Assembly (NCBI RefSeq): GCF_910592395.1
Contig: NC_088323.1
Location: 930,001 to 994,000 of the forward strand
Reading direction: 5' to 3'
Source: Lineus longissimus
Lineage: Eukaryota > Nemertea > Pilidiophora > Heteronemertea > Lineidae
Length of the DNA stretch: 64,000 nucleotides
Below the pieces are notes generated by a model that was not told the DNA's origin, did not search any database, and saw only the letters and a list, made by a program, of their open reading frames with translations. Below, in pieces: positions 1-12,647 of the stretch. A program made the position numbers and the translations under genes. Every line of letters begins with the position of its first letter. Position 1 is the first letter of the stretch.

Positions 1-1420
1 ATGTTGACTGTGCTTGTAGCCATTGTTGTTGTCATGTTCATGGCAACTTGAAGCGCGGACGTGTCCGCTGTAGGACATGCCCACTTGGGCAGGGAGAGAA
101 TGGCGTATGTCGGGGCTAAGAAGGAGAATGTTCCTCCTTGTACGATTGGTAACCTGAAAAAGGGGATTTGAATGCTACAGAAAGCGAGAGACTGACATGT
201 GATTCTTATGTACGCACTCGGAAAGGTTTGCATATTTCACCGTTACGAAATATTCAATTTTGTCTGTGGATCGGAGTGGCTGGCATGACCTGGATCAGAC
301 TTGGACATAAATGAAGCTAATGGTCTCTTCTAGAGGGATTGTACATCTCATGCTAGATCCAATTCCAGGAGGAATGGCCATTTAGAAATCATACACCTTG
401 ACTCAACCAAAGGTACAATATGTTTATACCTTGATCCGAATGTTGATTGGAGTAACGTGGCAATACCAGAGACAAAGAAGATTGTGCTAATGAGCTCGCT
501 CCTGGCGAGATTGTCATCTCCCATGCAGAGCCAGTTAGCCAGGATGAGGGGTATGGCGACGGTGGCGCCAAACATGGTCAGGTAGTGCTGCAAAGTGAGC
601 AGAGTCTGACAATATCAGGTGGGTATAGAAATAGAAATGGTTCGAATGTGGCTGGCGCATTACAGGCATGGCAGAGTCAAAAAGAAGAAAAGTGAAATGG
701 TATGTGCCAGACATTGTAAAATACGAGTCGTTTCCTTGTCATCCTCTGTATTTTGTAAAACGTGAAGATCAGTGCTGTTAAACAGATTGTCACGTCCTGG
801 CCGAAGTGGAGTAATTGGTAGTTGTCAATATTTGCAACATGATTTAATCTACAGAAGTCTGTACAAAAGCGAGCATAGCCATCTGTTTTGAAGACGACTA
901 CTATGGCATTGGCTCACAGGCTATCTAACTACATAATACCACGCCTGCAACTATGAACTGCACTGCAAGATGATGTTCGTTTCTGACCCTCACAAGGCCA
1001 GGAATCTCGATCGTTTGGTTTCATGCTACAGACTCTCGAGCCATCATCAAGAGCCCTTTGGCCAAATTTCACTTTACATTGAGAATCAATGAAGCCTACC
1101 AGAACGCCTGTCATGCCTGACGAAATGGAGTACCTGAACGAGAGATGTTAACTCTAATTGTCAAAGCTGTTAAAGGGTTTCTGTTTTGCTCTTGTCACTG
1201 CACCAATAGTAGGCCTACTGTTTCTAACCTGAAATCCAAGCAAAATACACAAATACCAAGGTGGTATTTCTTCGATGGTGTACTGCAGCGTATTCGATGT
1301 GGCCTTGGTGAGGTTCGCATCTGAGGAGCATTGGATGTTGACATCATTCTCGCCAGTGGGTGAGACATCGGATGAGATACCGTCTTCGATTGAATATTGG
1401 GCCGAGTCTCGGTCGTCGGG
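1..1420 (-). CDS. SLC23-family nucleobase/ascorbate transporter, partial
   Basis: Polytopic plasma-membrane permease family that carries nucleobases or, in some vertebrate members, ascorbate with sodium. Three minus-strand exons join in phase: 1420-1229 (64 codons, phase 0), 587-430 (52 codons plus 2 nt) and 153-1, which continues off the left edge. Exon one ends in PPWYLCILLGFQ, and exon two opens with HYLTMFGATVAIPLILA, so the family's conserved QH pair of the first membrane helix spans the splice. Exon three gives LPIVQGGTFSFLAPTYAILS, the conserved strand after the second helix. Splice sites are GT-AG: donors at 1228-1227 and 429-428, and acceptors CATTCAG, TTTGCAG and TTTTTCAG. The exon at 1420-1229 encodes an acidic, poorly conserved N-terminal region. 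An in-frame stop lies just upstream of its acceptor, so the start Met must be in an earlier exon that I did not find. Roughly the last three quarters of the protein is outside the window. The family is clear; substrate and orthologue are not. Confidence 0.93.
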
Positions 1421-4400
1421 CTGAATGATGGATGGGTAACGAAGTTAATCTAGTATATGCATACATGAAATCGAACATGCTGGCGCAAGAAGGTGCAATT
1501 TTGAATCACATTTGACAATCTTCCCCAGATCCGGTGTGAAGACAACAACACTACTGCCAACAACGACATGACCAATGAGCCGGCCAGATGTCAGCATTTA
1601 AGCTGTCCTAATGTATTATCCATTATGGCCCTTGTCATTCTCTCGAATTAGATTACAAATGGCGCTTGATGATCTTGCTCTTTGCATCTTTATCCATCTT
1701 TGTCACGGCCTTGATTTGAGTCTAATATACATGTATTACAAATACCAGTAGGGGCCTAATACAAGTCCCGTAAACGAGAGGTTTAGATCACTGCTACCTG
1801 CGATTGTCATGGCTGCTATGTGCGATCGGTCAGATATTGATCGCATATCACTTCGATTATCGATTCTTGTCACTGGTACCTGCGATGACCACAACAAAGC
1901 GATAATCGACGCATGCATTTTAAAAGATTTGCAGGTAGCGGCGCTTGAGCATATTCTTTTCCTAATTGAGAACAGGCAACACATATCTCTAGCTCACAAA
2001 AAGTCTCATAGTCCGTCGTGGTCTTACATCATTCTCTAATCGTAGGTGATGAACACTTTCGACAAAAGCACTTCAGAAATCATCACGATCAACTTAAAAC
2101 ACATTTCAAGAGAGTGCGACATGTCCTTTGTGCAACAACATCAATGTTTTTGAATGTCACACTTGTAGATACTTGAACTATTTGCGGTGTAATAATGACC
2201 TCTTTGTTACACCTAATACAGAAATAACACAATATGAGCTAATATACTGCGTTTTCTACTTTGATAAAGGAATTGCCACAACATGAATATCTAGAAAAAA
2301 CCCGTACATGTGCACGAAACTCAACACGAATATTACATGAATCTTATCGGGATTTTAGAACTGTGATGCCTCTAGAGCCATTTTCTGTCATCTTTGACCA
2401 TGAGAACCGCATGATTGCATGATTTTTCAATTACCAAACCTACCAATTTCTTACAACTCCCTCACAACACCTCGGTTAGGTATAGATAGGTGGAGGTTTG
2501 TGTACAAGATTAACCATCCAATAAACTTTGTAAAAAGAATTGTTTAAATATTAACCAAAAATAAATTGAGCAAAACGGGAATATAACACTGGCCTGAAGC
2601 GAAACATCACAGTTTACTTATTACCTTTGTGATGTTCTTCGCAAGCATGTTGTTCGATATCTGTACTGACCAAGAGCATGAAGGTTATCGTACCTTAAGG
2701 CCGGACATTCCGAATATAAGTATTGTCCACATGTACAGGATGGTCGTACAAACTAGTTTGTTACACCCGAGTAATTCCTTTGACATTAGCTCTCATTGAG
2801 ATCTCGAGTGGGGTCATGAAAGAGATAATGCATGGGTTGTGTGCGTAAGGCGGATTCTCTTTCAAAATGTATGAATTGCATCAAAAAAGAATACTTTTTT
2901 ACTTATTAAATGACATAAAGTAAGAACCAAAAAATTTCTAATGGTCTATTTGACTCATACAAGTGCAAGTTCAAAACAATGTGTGCACAGCACATATTAT
3001 CGCGCTGGCGGCCTAACGACCTAATCTCAGCTATGTAGTTTACTGCTTGGTGTTGGCCATATCTGAGTCGTTTTCCGTGTTCATTGGCCTACTCCCGCAC
3101 CTTGAGGGAAGAATGAAGAACCCATGACCAGCAGCTGTCAGTGCGACCAGACCTGATCGATGAATCTGTGATTTGTACTGAAGTTACATTACCTTCTTCG
3201 TCAAGGTATATTTAACTGATAGATTCTTAGCTTGCGATTCCTAAAATCATTAGGAAAACCTCAATTTCACCACACCGACCGTGTTCACAGACGCATGCAG
3301 GGCATGGATTTGGCTCTCTGAATAGCGACCATCTATCATTCTTTTAAATACGGTACCCGTCGGTCAAAAGATTGAAATTAAACAGAAGAAGAAGAGGGCG
3401 TAGAACTTAAAATCCGCTTACCATATCGTCTTTCATTTTGAATGTAATGCTCGATATGGGGCTCCACTGAAGACCTTCAACAACCGCGATTGGGATTGAA
3501 TAGTGCCCTTGCTCGATATTTTTATCATAGAAGTTCAGTACACATGGTAGGACAAGAGTAAATTAAACAAAGTGATCGTAAAATGGAGTGATAAGACATT
3601 CTGTGATAATCCACGATCAATTGTTGACCCAGTGGTTCATTTTGTCAGCAGGTACAGAGAGGCTACACGCCGTCTCACGTTTAAGTATTTCCTGCCAATC
3701 TCATTCTAATCTGGCATTATCAACCTAACATACGTCGCTTCTTTAAAACCAGGTTTAGGCTCCTGTATGGTCTGGTTTAAGTTTCTCAAAAACAAAGTAA
3801 AAATCGCATCAGTGAGTTCCGCCAATCAACACCAGGTGTTACTACCGGAAACTTGCTGCGGAGCACCAAAACAAGGCTGGGTTTGGTTTATGATTTGTCT
3901 ACCAGATACCGCCATGTCAAACTTTTATCGCCAGTCGCTGATGCAGTGTCAGATAGCATTATTGTCAATCCCTTGCTGTTCATGGTATGGCCACAAAGTG
4001 ACTTCAAAGTAACTCTCTTACCTTTATCACCTGCAAAGGGAACTTTAAAAAAAAAAATTTGCATGCTGCGGTTAGTTGGACAGATCATCATGGAGGATTT
4101 AAAACTTTTTTAGGATTTAGATATCGGATACAATGCAATAACAAGGTAAGTTAGATAGTCCTTCGCCGATGGATGGAAATTGTTTTGACAATCGGGCGAG
4201 AGTTTGCGCAGTTCTCTCTTCTTTTTTCTGTTGAGCTAATATTGGTGCCTTTTTCACTCATTTGACGCATTCGCGTCATCACCGGGTCTTACTTCGATTG
4301 AATTGACCACGGGATTTCAGTGTTTCGTAGCTGCATCCCATGGGGACATCTTTGACTTACAAATTCCCCTCCTGCTAACGAGACTAAGCGAATAATCCGA

Positions 4401-5949
4401 ATCCCTTGAAGAGCTCGGTAACTGGATTAGCGCCATGGAAGAAATAGAAAGTAAATGGGCTGTCGACAGATAGGAAAGACATTGATCAGGCCGAAGTCCT
4501 TGTCAATATCTCGAAGGAATGCTTCTCTCTTGACCGATATTTAGGCTTGACAGCTACTCTCTCGTTATGACAATCGCAGAATTATATTTAAGTCTTACCA
4601 TGGCGGTATCTAGCGGGGAAAGAAGAAGAGGCACTTCCACCGATAGATGACTGCAAAGAAAGGGGGGGGGTTGAATGCAGATTTGTGCAAAAATTTATGC
4701 TTTTTGATTATCCTAAGAGACATCGTGACAAGGAGCCCAGACCTTGCATAACTGATGTTCAACATCAGCAAATGCCTTATTTCATCATCAGCATGTCCCG
4801 TCGTTCGCTTACATGAATGTGCGTTATCAATCAGAATGCGGCCGATCCGAAGAATGTCATCCCGTTGAGCGCCAAGCGTTCATCATCCATTGAGTTATGG
4901 ATTTCAGCATATGAGATTAACCATATATCGATACCAGCGCCAATAACCTCGAGTTGTGGCGACTTCATGTGGGCTCGTCCAGTTCTCAGCCTAATGCAGT
5001 CAGGGGTTAATGTTTGCTTCTCTGGCCAACCCTTACACAAACCGATGTATTAGGCCCAGAAATGACAAAATCGTCCATTTTGAATGAAACTGTTTGAACA
5101 AAAAAAATTTCTCTCACCTTCAGCTGATTTCTGTCAAGTCGACAGATCACGCTGTTGATATCAGTCTATGACCGCTACCTTTACCTTTTTGAAAGATTCA
5201 ATCTATCATATTGTTCTTGACATAGCCTCGAAAATCAACAGACACATGAAATTTAGACAAAAAGATTACAAAAAAGAAATAGTCTTTTAAGCAAAGAAGG
5301 AAATGAATAACCTTGGGCTGACAGGTGGCCGTTGTCAAGAATCCATAAGTACCCACATGGCTACCTGAATCAATAGAGGAAAAAACTTGATGGGGAGAAG
5401 AAGGTTCGCCCATCTGCTCCTTGATTTCGATTATTATGGCCGGGCTTGCAAGAGCCAGCAGTCAGAGAGTGACACCATGAAAATCAGTAGTGTACTGACA
5501 CTGGCTGTGCAGAGAGTCCCCCTTTAAAACAGCGTAGCGATGTATGAGATCCAGCAGATGGCAAGCCCAGGATTATCACCAGGACAAGGAAAGGCTTTAT
5601 CGCCTATTCAGCCGACCAATGTTTCCTGACATCCAGGTAAACAGGTCAATTTAGCTAACAATAGGAGGATAATGGCCCACCGGATGTTTTCATCGTGATC
5701 TATGTATTTGCACCGGACACAGTTCTGAGAGACCGTCTTTGATAATGTAAGCTGTGCAAATGTATATAGGAGAATGGCTTTTCCTCCCACGCCAGTTATT
5801 GTTGCCTGTCAATTTTTTCTTACCTCTTCCACATCTTGTCGTACAAGCCGTCGATGTCGCTACTTGACTTCCCGGCTGTGATGTTGGGGTTTAGACTTGC
5901 TGAGGTACGATCATCTTGGCTCACCGGTGCTAAATGGTGCCTTGATGCT

Positions 5950-6017
5950 AGCGTGAGGTTCAAACCATGGACCTCATGACGGCTTGCCGAGATTTCGAAC
6001 CACTAGACGGCAGCGAC
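5950..6017 (-). repeat. tRNA-derived SINE-like remnant
   Basis: Read on the minus strand, the segment has an A-box-like TCTAGTGGTTCG and, about 40 nt further on, GGTTTGAACC, which matches a pol III B box. This spacing is that of a tRNA head. No clean acceptor or anticodon stems form, so I read it as a SINE head or a decayed tRNA and not a working tRNA gene. The flanks show no clear poly-A tail or target-site duplication. Confidence 0.4.
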
Positions 6018-8210
6018 TTTTGATTTATCAGGTGCAATGGAATAAACGGAACAGACTCATATCCTAAAAATTGACCGGATCAAATATGCCGTCCCATACT
6101 CCCCGAGGCCACTTCTTTCCCAGCCACCAACGGAAGTAAGTAACAAAGTGATGCACTGCCTGAGGTACCCGGCCAGGGACTACGTCCATTATTCATTTCC
6201 GCGGCCTGGCCATTTCTCTCGGAGGCGAGTCTTCTTCATCAATGGATGGGAGAAAGACCCTGGGAGAAGGACGTGATCTTATGATTCATGGATAAAACAC
6301 GGCACAGAATTGTCCTCGCTCTGTCCTATTTTATTAGTTGGCTTCAGTTCGGCTCTCTCCGAACCGCAAAGAGAAAATGACTGACAAAATCATCGTGAAA
6401 TAAGAAATTTTACTGAAATAAAGAAATTCATTGGGTGCATATCTCATAAAGGTCATGAGCACAGCCAAGTTAAACTCGGAGAACCTATACAATGAAGCCT
6501 TGATACTCTATGCATTGGTGGGCTTTACTTTCCCGTTCTTCCTGTACTTCCCCGTACCATGGCTTCATGATGAAGCAATCTAGAGCAACAGCACGTACAG
6601 TACAGACTAATGACTGCTACAAATACTTCATAGCCAAATGGCACACGGGAGCCACCAATCCACTCACGGTGACCTGCGGGTTCCGACTGTCCTTGCCAAA
6701 TGAATCGGAATGGAGTCATGAATCAAAGATGACCTGGATGGTTAAGCTCCGCAGACAGGCTTGCGCATCCAATATCGTTATGCATGGCCTCGGGCCAGGG
6801 GTGGGTCAGTTGCAATAACTGATGACAGAGGTGGTCAGAGGACTTCATACAGATTGTCAAACTTCCAGTCACGGGTCACAATTGTTCTGGCGAATCTTTC
6901 CTCAAAGTTAGCCTCGTAGGCGGGATCATACCCTCTTCAGCAGTAGCGAAGGAAAAAAAAGGTTGAGAAAAGAAGCAATATATGCCTTCCCTTTGCTCTC
7001 AACACTTGACCACCGAAACTAATCTCAGCTCCGCACTCTTTCCCCACTGATATGTTTGCTCACCAAAGTGATACCTCCTACTTCTCCGTCAGGGCACTTA
7101 GTAGCTGCCACTCTAAACCCATTTCAAATAGCTACTTCGCCCGGAGAGCGAGTGGTTCAGTCATTGGTCCATTTTCATCTTGTGGCTTAGGTTTGGTGAG
7201 TGATGTTCTGGTCTTAACCTGCAGTCAGCTATGAGGGGATTTCAAAATACACTTGAAAGTTAAGTGGGTGCACTGGTTTCAAGGTTTTCAGCGAACGGCA
7301 ATCTACAGTTCCACGATTGTCCGCAATACCTTCCTCATAACAGAGGTAAGGTAAATGACACAGTCTTCTCGTTGGAAGCTTAAACTGACGACATATTGTG
7401 TAGATCTATGAAGAGTGTTGATTTCTTCGGAAATTTTCTGTTGGTCAAATAGACAGGAAGCCAATTGGCAAAAAGGCTAAATTCAAAGGCAAAACTCTCG
7501 ACTATGTCTCATCTATTCGTGAATAATGGCACGACTTTTCCCAGTGGCCAAGCAGGAATCTAGTAATGCTTCGCACAAACGTGATTGGTTGCAAACGGAT
7601 CGGATAATAGTCGTGAAAAAAACTCAGCGGGCAGAAAGATGCCATATTGCGGCTAATCGAGTCGAAGAAACGCAGTATTTGAAAGCACATTTGACACGAA
7701 ACATGGTAATGCTGTAAGCCGAGATACACGATCTACAAGATGATGTATGTTTTATAGCTCGTTATATCGGATATATTTAGTGAATCGTGCATTAAGAACA
7801 TGGCGGTTTATGAGATGGTATATGTGAAAAGTTTAGGAGCCAGATAGGCTGACTGTTTCATCAAGTAGGTCTAATAACATAGGCATAAATATCATGAGCA
7901 ATATTCACCTGACAGTGTTTCCTTCGTCGGCCAATCGTAGGCTAGCTCAAGGAGTTCATTTCTTTGGTTTTCTCAAAACTTTTGGCATTATATATATCTT
8001 GCTAATACTTTCGAAATTGATCGTACTGCACTTACATTCATATAAAACACGTGCTCAAACATCACGGAATCAGCCGCATGAGATGCCTGACAGAGCAATA
8101 AACGGCTCTTCTAAACGTAACTTCTAAATCATCCTGCGACATACCCAGCGCCATTTTTCACACAATAGGTGAGATCCCAGGAGCCCGTCCTCCACTGATG
8201 GCCGCTTTTG

Positions 8211-8300
8211 TTAGCCGGCAATTTGCCATCAACAGTCGCCTAAGGGGATTGCAACAAATGATCGATGGTAATAAAGGTGGGACCAGCATGACCGGGTTGT
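8211..8300 (+). repeat. Local duplicated segment, copy 1
   Basis: About 90 bp sharing blocks such as TTTGCCATCAACA, TCGCCT, GATTGC, AATGGT-like and ATAAAGGTG with 8540-8630 in the same order and orientation. The two copies lie 330 bp apart and have diverged with small insertions. No coding capacity was seen. Confidence 0.6.
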
Positions 8301-8539
8301 GATATTCTCGCGAGAGCGGACCAATAATGGCCGCCAAACAAGCAAACCAGCAAATTAGCAAGTACAAATGATACCAGTGATAAGTGCATTGAGCTGTTAT
8401 CTTAGAGTAACCAGGTCATATTTGGGTATAACTGCAACATATAACATGTATAAAGCACATGTATTCATCAATGGGGAACACTGGTACGGTCATCCAACTA
8501 ATATACCAATCTGCGCTCTTCCATTTGCGACTTCTGCTG

Positions 8540-8630
8540 AACCCGGTGATTTGCCATCAACATTCGCCTGATGAGATTGCCCCCAATTATAAATGGTGGT
8601 CATAAAGGTGATACCCGACCAGCGTGTCGA
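8540..8630 (+). repeat. Local duplicated segment, copy 2
   Basis: Partner of 8211-8300, with the same block order (GCCATCAACA, TTCGCCTGATGAGATTGC, AAAGGTGATACC). It sits 250 bp before a copy of the dispersed repeat at 8876-8973, so 8.2-9.0 kb looks like a nest of mobile or repeated DNA. Confidence 0.6.
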
Positions 8631-8875
8631 CGGTAATACGAGTAATGGTCACCTATGGAATAAAGCAATATCATTGTCCTAATCTGCTTATCACAATACC
8701 AGTCAGTGATGGTGATATCAGTAGTATCAGTTACTTAGTATATTTGGTACATTGGAACCCTGGTCGGGCAACCACCCCGCTATGACGACCAAGAATCGCC
8801 GGTCCTGAATGGTGTCCTCTCCAATTGCCATCACAAGGCACCCGGTAACACGACCACCCCGGTACCCACACCACG

Positions 8876-8973
8876 GCGTTTGCAGTCGAAGTTATATAGT
8901 GCTAGTAACAAAGCCCGATAGTCACCTCCGGGTATGCTGTGATTACCGACGTTAAGCTGATTATGACAAACGG
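8876..8973 (+). repeat. Dispersed repeat family R1, copy 1 (truncated)
   Basis: Shares GTTTGCAGTCGAAGTTATA, TAGTGCTAGTAACAAAGC, ATAGTCACCTCCG and ACGTTAAGCTGA with three other copies in the window (33672-33797 minus, 35241-35369 plus, 35533-35652 plus). This copy lacks the first 25 or so bases (TTATTGGTCCCTTGAGCCGC) seen in the other three. No transposase, TIR or pol III promoter is evident. It is probably a non-autonomous element of unknown class. Confidence 0.75.
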
Positions 8974-10254
8974 TTAAGTTGTGATAGAATAAGCATGGCC
9001 TATACTGTTTTATCTTGATATGGCGAAGCAGTGCAAGCTCGTCTTCGAAATAAGAATGTGGGACTTCTTATTCTAAAACTCTGCTCTGTACCTGATAAAA
9101 CGAGGCTTTCTGTGCGCGTGTTTAGGGTCAGTAGCTTGTGGGCAAGTGTTGATTGCCCTAAGAAGAAATCGCTCAATCAGGGCAATATCTAGAGGAGGTT
9201 GTAATTGAATCATGGAAATGAGGCTGTGAGTGTAAAAATCCTAATCAGAATCCCCTGCAGCCATTTCAATGACTCTATTGACCTGATTGACGTCTTTTGC
9301 CATGAGAGCCTGGTAAGATCTTGATTGGCCATATTATCATCTATACTATATTTCTAAAGGACGCATAAAACCATGTGAGTCAGGATGCAGGGGAATCACC
9401 TCAGTACGGAATTGTCTCTTGAGAAGATGCCACAAGACCTCGTGCTGTCATGGCTAACGGTGTAACTTCGTGATTGTTCCAAGATTCCAAACAAAAGACA
9501 GCTCGAAGCCATGACTCCAAAATGGGCAAACAGAGAAAAACATGTTAATCTGCTTTCAGCGTTCCTAAACAATAATGGGAGCGCTCAGAAACGGAAACGC
9601 TATAAAAACGTTGCACCTGGACTGATTAGGGAAGCCAGACAGGAAGCAGAAATAAGAAATTTCCTGTCAACGTCTTGATACATTTTTTGGGGGGATCCGG
9701 CATTAAGTTTTTACTGCTTCGTGTTTTCCCTGTAGTTGGGCAGAATATCGTCGGTGCATCAGAGCAACAATCTAGAAGAGCATAACTAATAGAAAACACG
9801 TACTCTTTCCTAGTTAAACAAGAAGGATACTAAGTACCCTTGTTGATCTATTCGACCTGAAATTACTTATCATGTCCGATTGATTACGATTCTCAAGGGT
9901 GATTTTGGTAGTCATTTGAAGGCTTGTTTGTAATCATCGACGTAATGGATTCGAAAGGAAAGGAGCAGAACCCAGCTAATGGATAGAATCGGCAAACATT
10001 TCGCTAAATCGGCTAGAGATTTGCGGTTTAAAAAAGTAGTAGCTCAGAGTGAGAATGGAGACAAATCAGTAACGGATACCTTATTGATTCTACAAATCAC
10101 CCTGAGGCAATTTAGTTTTCACATGCACATATTAGCGATTGGAGGCTAGAAAACAGGCAGTTCTTTCCCAGGCCCCCAGTGACATGCAATCACCAAGACT
10201 CAAGATTTTTTTACGGACTCCGTGATTTTCTTCAGGCTGTAAATTACCATTATG

Positions 10255-10500
10255 TTTTGAGCGCCTCTTATTTATGAGATTTTCGAAAATTTATTTTTAA
10301 AAGTTTTTTTCATCACGATTTTTATGTTGGCGAGCGCGAATTTTCGTTCGTTTTTTCCAAATGAAGTAGGGTTTTTTTTGCAATATTTTTTGGCGAATAT
10401 CACAAATCCGCAAAAAACGCTCGCGAAAATTTACGTGTTGGTGTTAAAAAAGGACCAGTTCATTGCGATAAACGATGATATTGCGCAAAAAAACAGTTCA
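10255..10500. repeat. AT-rich repeat with CGCGAAAATT motifs
   Basis: T-runs and A-runs are interspersed with GCGAGCGCGAATTTTCG near 10330 and CGCTCGCGAAAATT near 10418, which are partly complementary to each other, and with GGCGAATATCAC. Alternating A/T tracts with CG-rich cores of this kind are, from memory, common in dispersed non-autonomous elements of marine invertebrates. Short open frames here are by-products of the biased composition. Confidence 0.4.
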
Positions 10501-12182
10501 TCAAGCAACCGCAGATTTTAATTTTATTCAAGTAAACATTGAATACAAATCAGTACCTGTCTGCCTATCACATTGTGTAAACCCAATTCGTCCGCCCATC
10601 CTTCATTGGGCAAACAATAAGATATTATTAAACTTTCAATACTTTGACTTGGATAAACATTGCGGGCGAAGAAATGGGAGTAATATGGACAGTCTTCTTT
10701 GATGTTAAGATTAATGGCAGGCACTGTAAGGTGTTGTCTTGTGTCTGTAAAGATGGAGATGCCTTTTCTGTTACGATTACTTGGAAATGTTGCCTGGTGT
10801 TGATAGACTGAGTGTCATGACGACATTCGCCTTTGCATTGTCTGATGTTGATGTCTTACTTGGCCTTGCTACAGTATACGACGAAAAAAGGTTAACAGGA
10901 ATGACATTTCATTAAATAACCGCTGTAGACACAGCACAGATAAAACGAAAATTGCCAAGTTTAGGTTTCCTGTTGACACCATGACTACTGCGTAAACTCT
11001 GTGGTTCTTGCCATCGTGATATAAACTATCATCATGTTACTCTCTTTGCAGGTATCCAAGGGAATCCCGAGGGGAAGCAGGACGTCATAGCCCGGCCTCC
11101 TATCTCTCAGGAGGAATTGCTTACACTTTCAAAGAACACACCAAAGTGAAGTTCAAGGCGAATATTGGTGATCATATTAACGGTTATAATTAGCCGTGGC
11201 TAATGGAATCAATGCACTTTGATGACATTATCGAACCAAGTATCAATCCACCATGATTTAGTTGGATTTGTTTAAATTTGTGAAGTCATTCTCGGGAAAC
11301 TTCGGGAGTAGTCGATTATCAATTTTGAAATTGCTGTGCGAAAGAACTTCGTCGTAGTATGATATATCAGCTTTGATTGATTCCATTCATGGTGTATTCG
11401 ACTGTAAGTGACTTTTCGGATAATGTTTAAATCCTCGTACGTAATCGGATACTGTGGATTTCAGGCGCGCTACTTAACAATGTGTACCCAATCGATTGGT
11501 TGTCCCTCCAATTGTTAGGTGTCAAAGTCAGAATTGAAAAGTGTTGCTTCGAGCAAGACGATACTCATTCTTTCTCTCCAGTGGATTTTCATTTAGTGAC
11601 CTAAGAGTCTAACACACAACCAATAAAGAGTTGGCTATTAAGCACCAGGTCGCGTTCATAAACCGTTAAGCAAGCTCTTTGTCACTGAAATCGACTGGCA
11701 AACGCAAAGGAAAGACACAATACCTGCGACTTAAAGCAATTTCACCAACACCTGTTCGAGAACGATATTGTCAGGCATTTTTAAACTGTGGTCACAAAGA
11801 CGGATTGCTCAGACACTGACGTTAATTATTATAGTAGCTGAAACTAAGTCTTAAAGCATCTTCTTTATGGACAAAGCTATTCACCAATTCTAGTTCCAAT
11901 GAAGAAAAAAACATAAATAATCGTATGACAAGATTCTTCGTGAAGGAATTATACTACCAATGATTGTTTTGACTCCTTCTTTTTGCTTTGAGAAAGATCT
12001 CACTGGATATCGTTTAACAGCTGATGGGTGCTCCTTGCAAATGGTGGTATGTCTTCCTCGAAGTTTGATTCAGTCTATAACGTGTCTTAAATGGCTTATT
12101 ACAACAATAAACTGATTCAAATGTAAATGAAACTACTCACAGAGGAATTCACGATGGCGGCGTCGAGTGGTGGAAAGGGCCA

Positions 12183-12221
12183 TGACCTTGAATGGTATTT
12201 CGAATTTCTAGGTCAAGGTCG
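12183..12221. promoter_or_regulatory. Pair of nuclear-receptor-like half sites
   Basis: TGACCTTGA at 12183-12191 and TCAAGGTCG at 12213-12221 face each other. Both match the extended half site TCAAGGTCA used by ERR and NR5A monomeric receptors, the second with one mismatch at its last base. The second also reads as a direct repeat AGGTCAAGGTC. They lie about 430 bp upstream of the start codon at 12648. Function is inferred only. Confidence 0.25.
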
Positions 12222-12334
12222 ATATATATCGTGATCCAGTGATTATCAAGTTGTACAGTTATCATTTCACGTACTTAGTCATTCCACATTTTCTCTCTGC
12301 TGGTAGTGCATGCTGTTCAGGAGTTGAAAGTTGG

Positions 12335-12345
12335 TATATATATAA
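12335..12345 (+). promoter_or_regulatory. Possible TATA box
   Basis: TATATATATAA lies about 310 bp upstream of the ATG at 12648 and 115 bp after the half-site pair. TATA-like runs are common in AT-rich DNA, so this is only a candidate core promoter for the membrane glycoprotein gene. No exon upstream of 12519 was identified. Confidence 0.25.
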
Positions 12346-12647
12346 TCAATTTTTACATATCTAATACAGTTAACTAATGTGTTGTTCTGCGGCGACATTA
12401 ACAAACTTCATGTTCAACAGATACGCGTGATACAAACTCAGTATCGCTCAGCTCAGTTAGTTACATTGCTGGATAGCATAAGCAATCTATACATCTTTTG
12501 GCCCCTTATGTTTAGTAGTTTCTAACAATTGCGGGGTTTAACGGAACCGCCACCATTGAACTCATACGAGCCATCCACGGCAAGCCGCCGGCCAGCATCT
12601 CACGATTTCAAAGGCAACCCGTCTACAACCACAAATACCGTCTCCAC

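Larger units (their letters stand above)
1421..12182. other. Intergenic or upstream intronic DNA, no supported gene
   Basis: No exon here could be supported by family resemblance plus splice sites. The 5-prime exon of the SLC23 gene on the minus strand should lie in or beyond this stretch. The open frames are short and of random-looking composition. What can be seen is repeat material: a tRNA-like SINE remnant near 5950-6017, a diverged duplicated segment at 8211-8300 and 8540-8630, one copy of a dispersed repeat at 8876-8973, and an AT-rich segment with CGCGAAAATT-type motifs at 10255-10500. Confidence 0.6.

Noticed and set aside
4831-5040. Minus-strand frame as the missing SLC23 start exon
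   Set aside because: It lacks a donor in the right phase and does not resemble transporter N-termini.
6510-6818. 102-codon plus-strand open frame
   Set aside because: No motifs or conserved pattern; this length is expected by chance in 64 kb.
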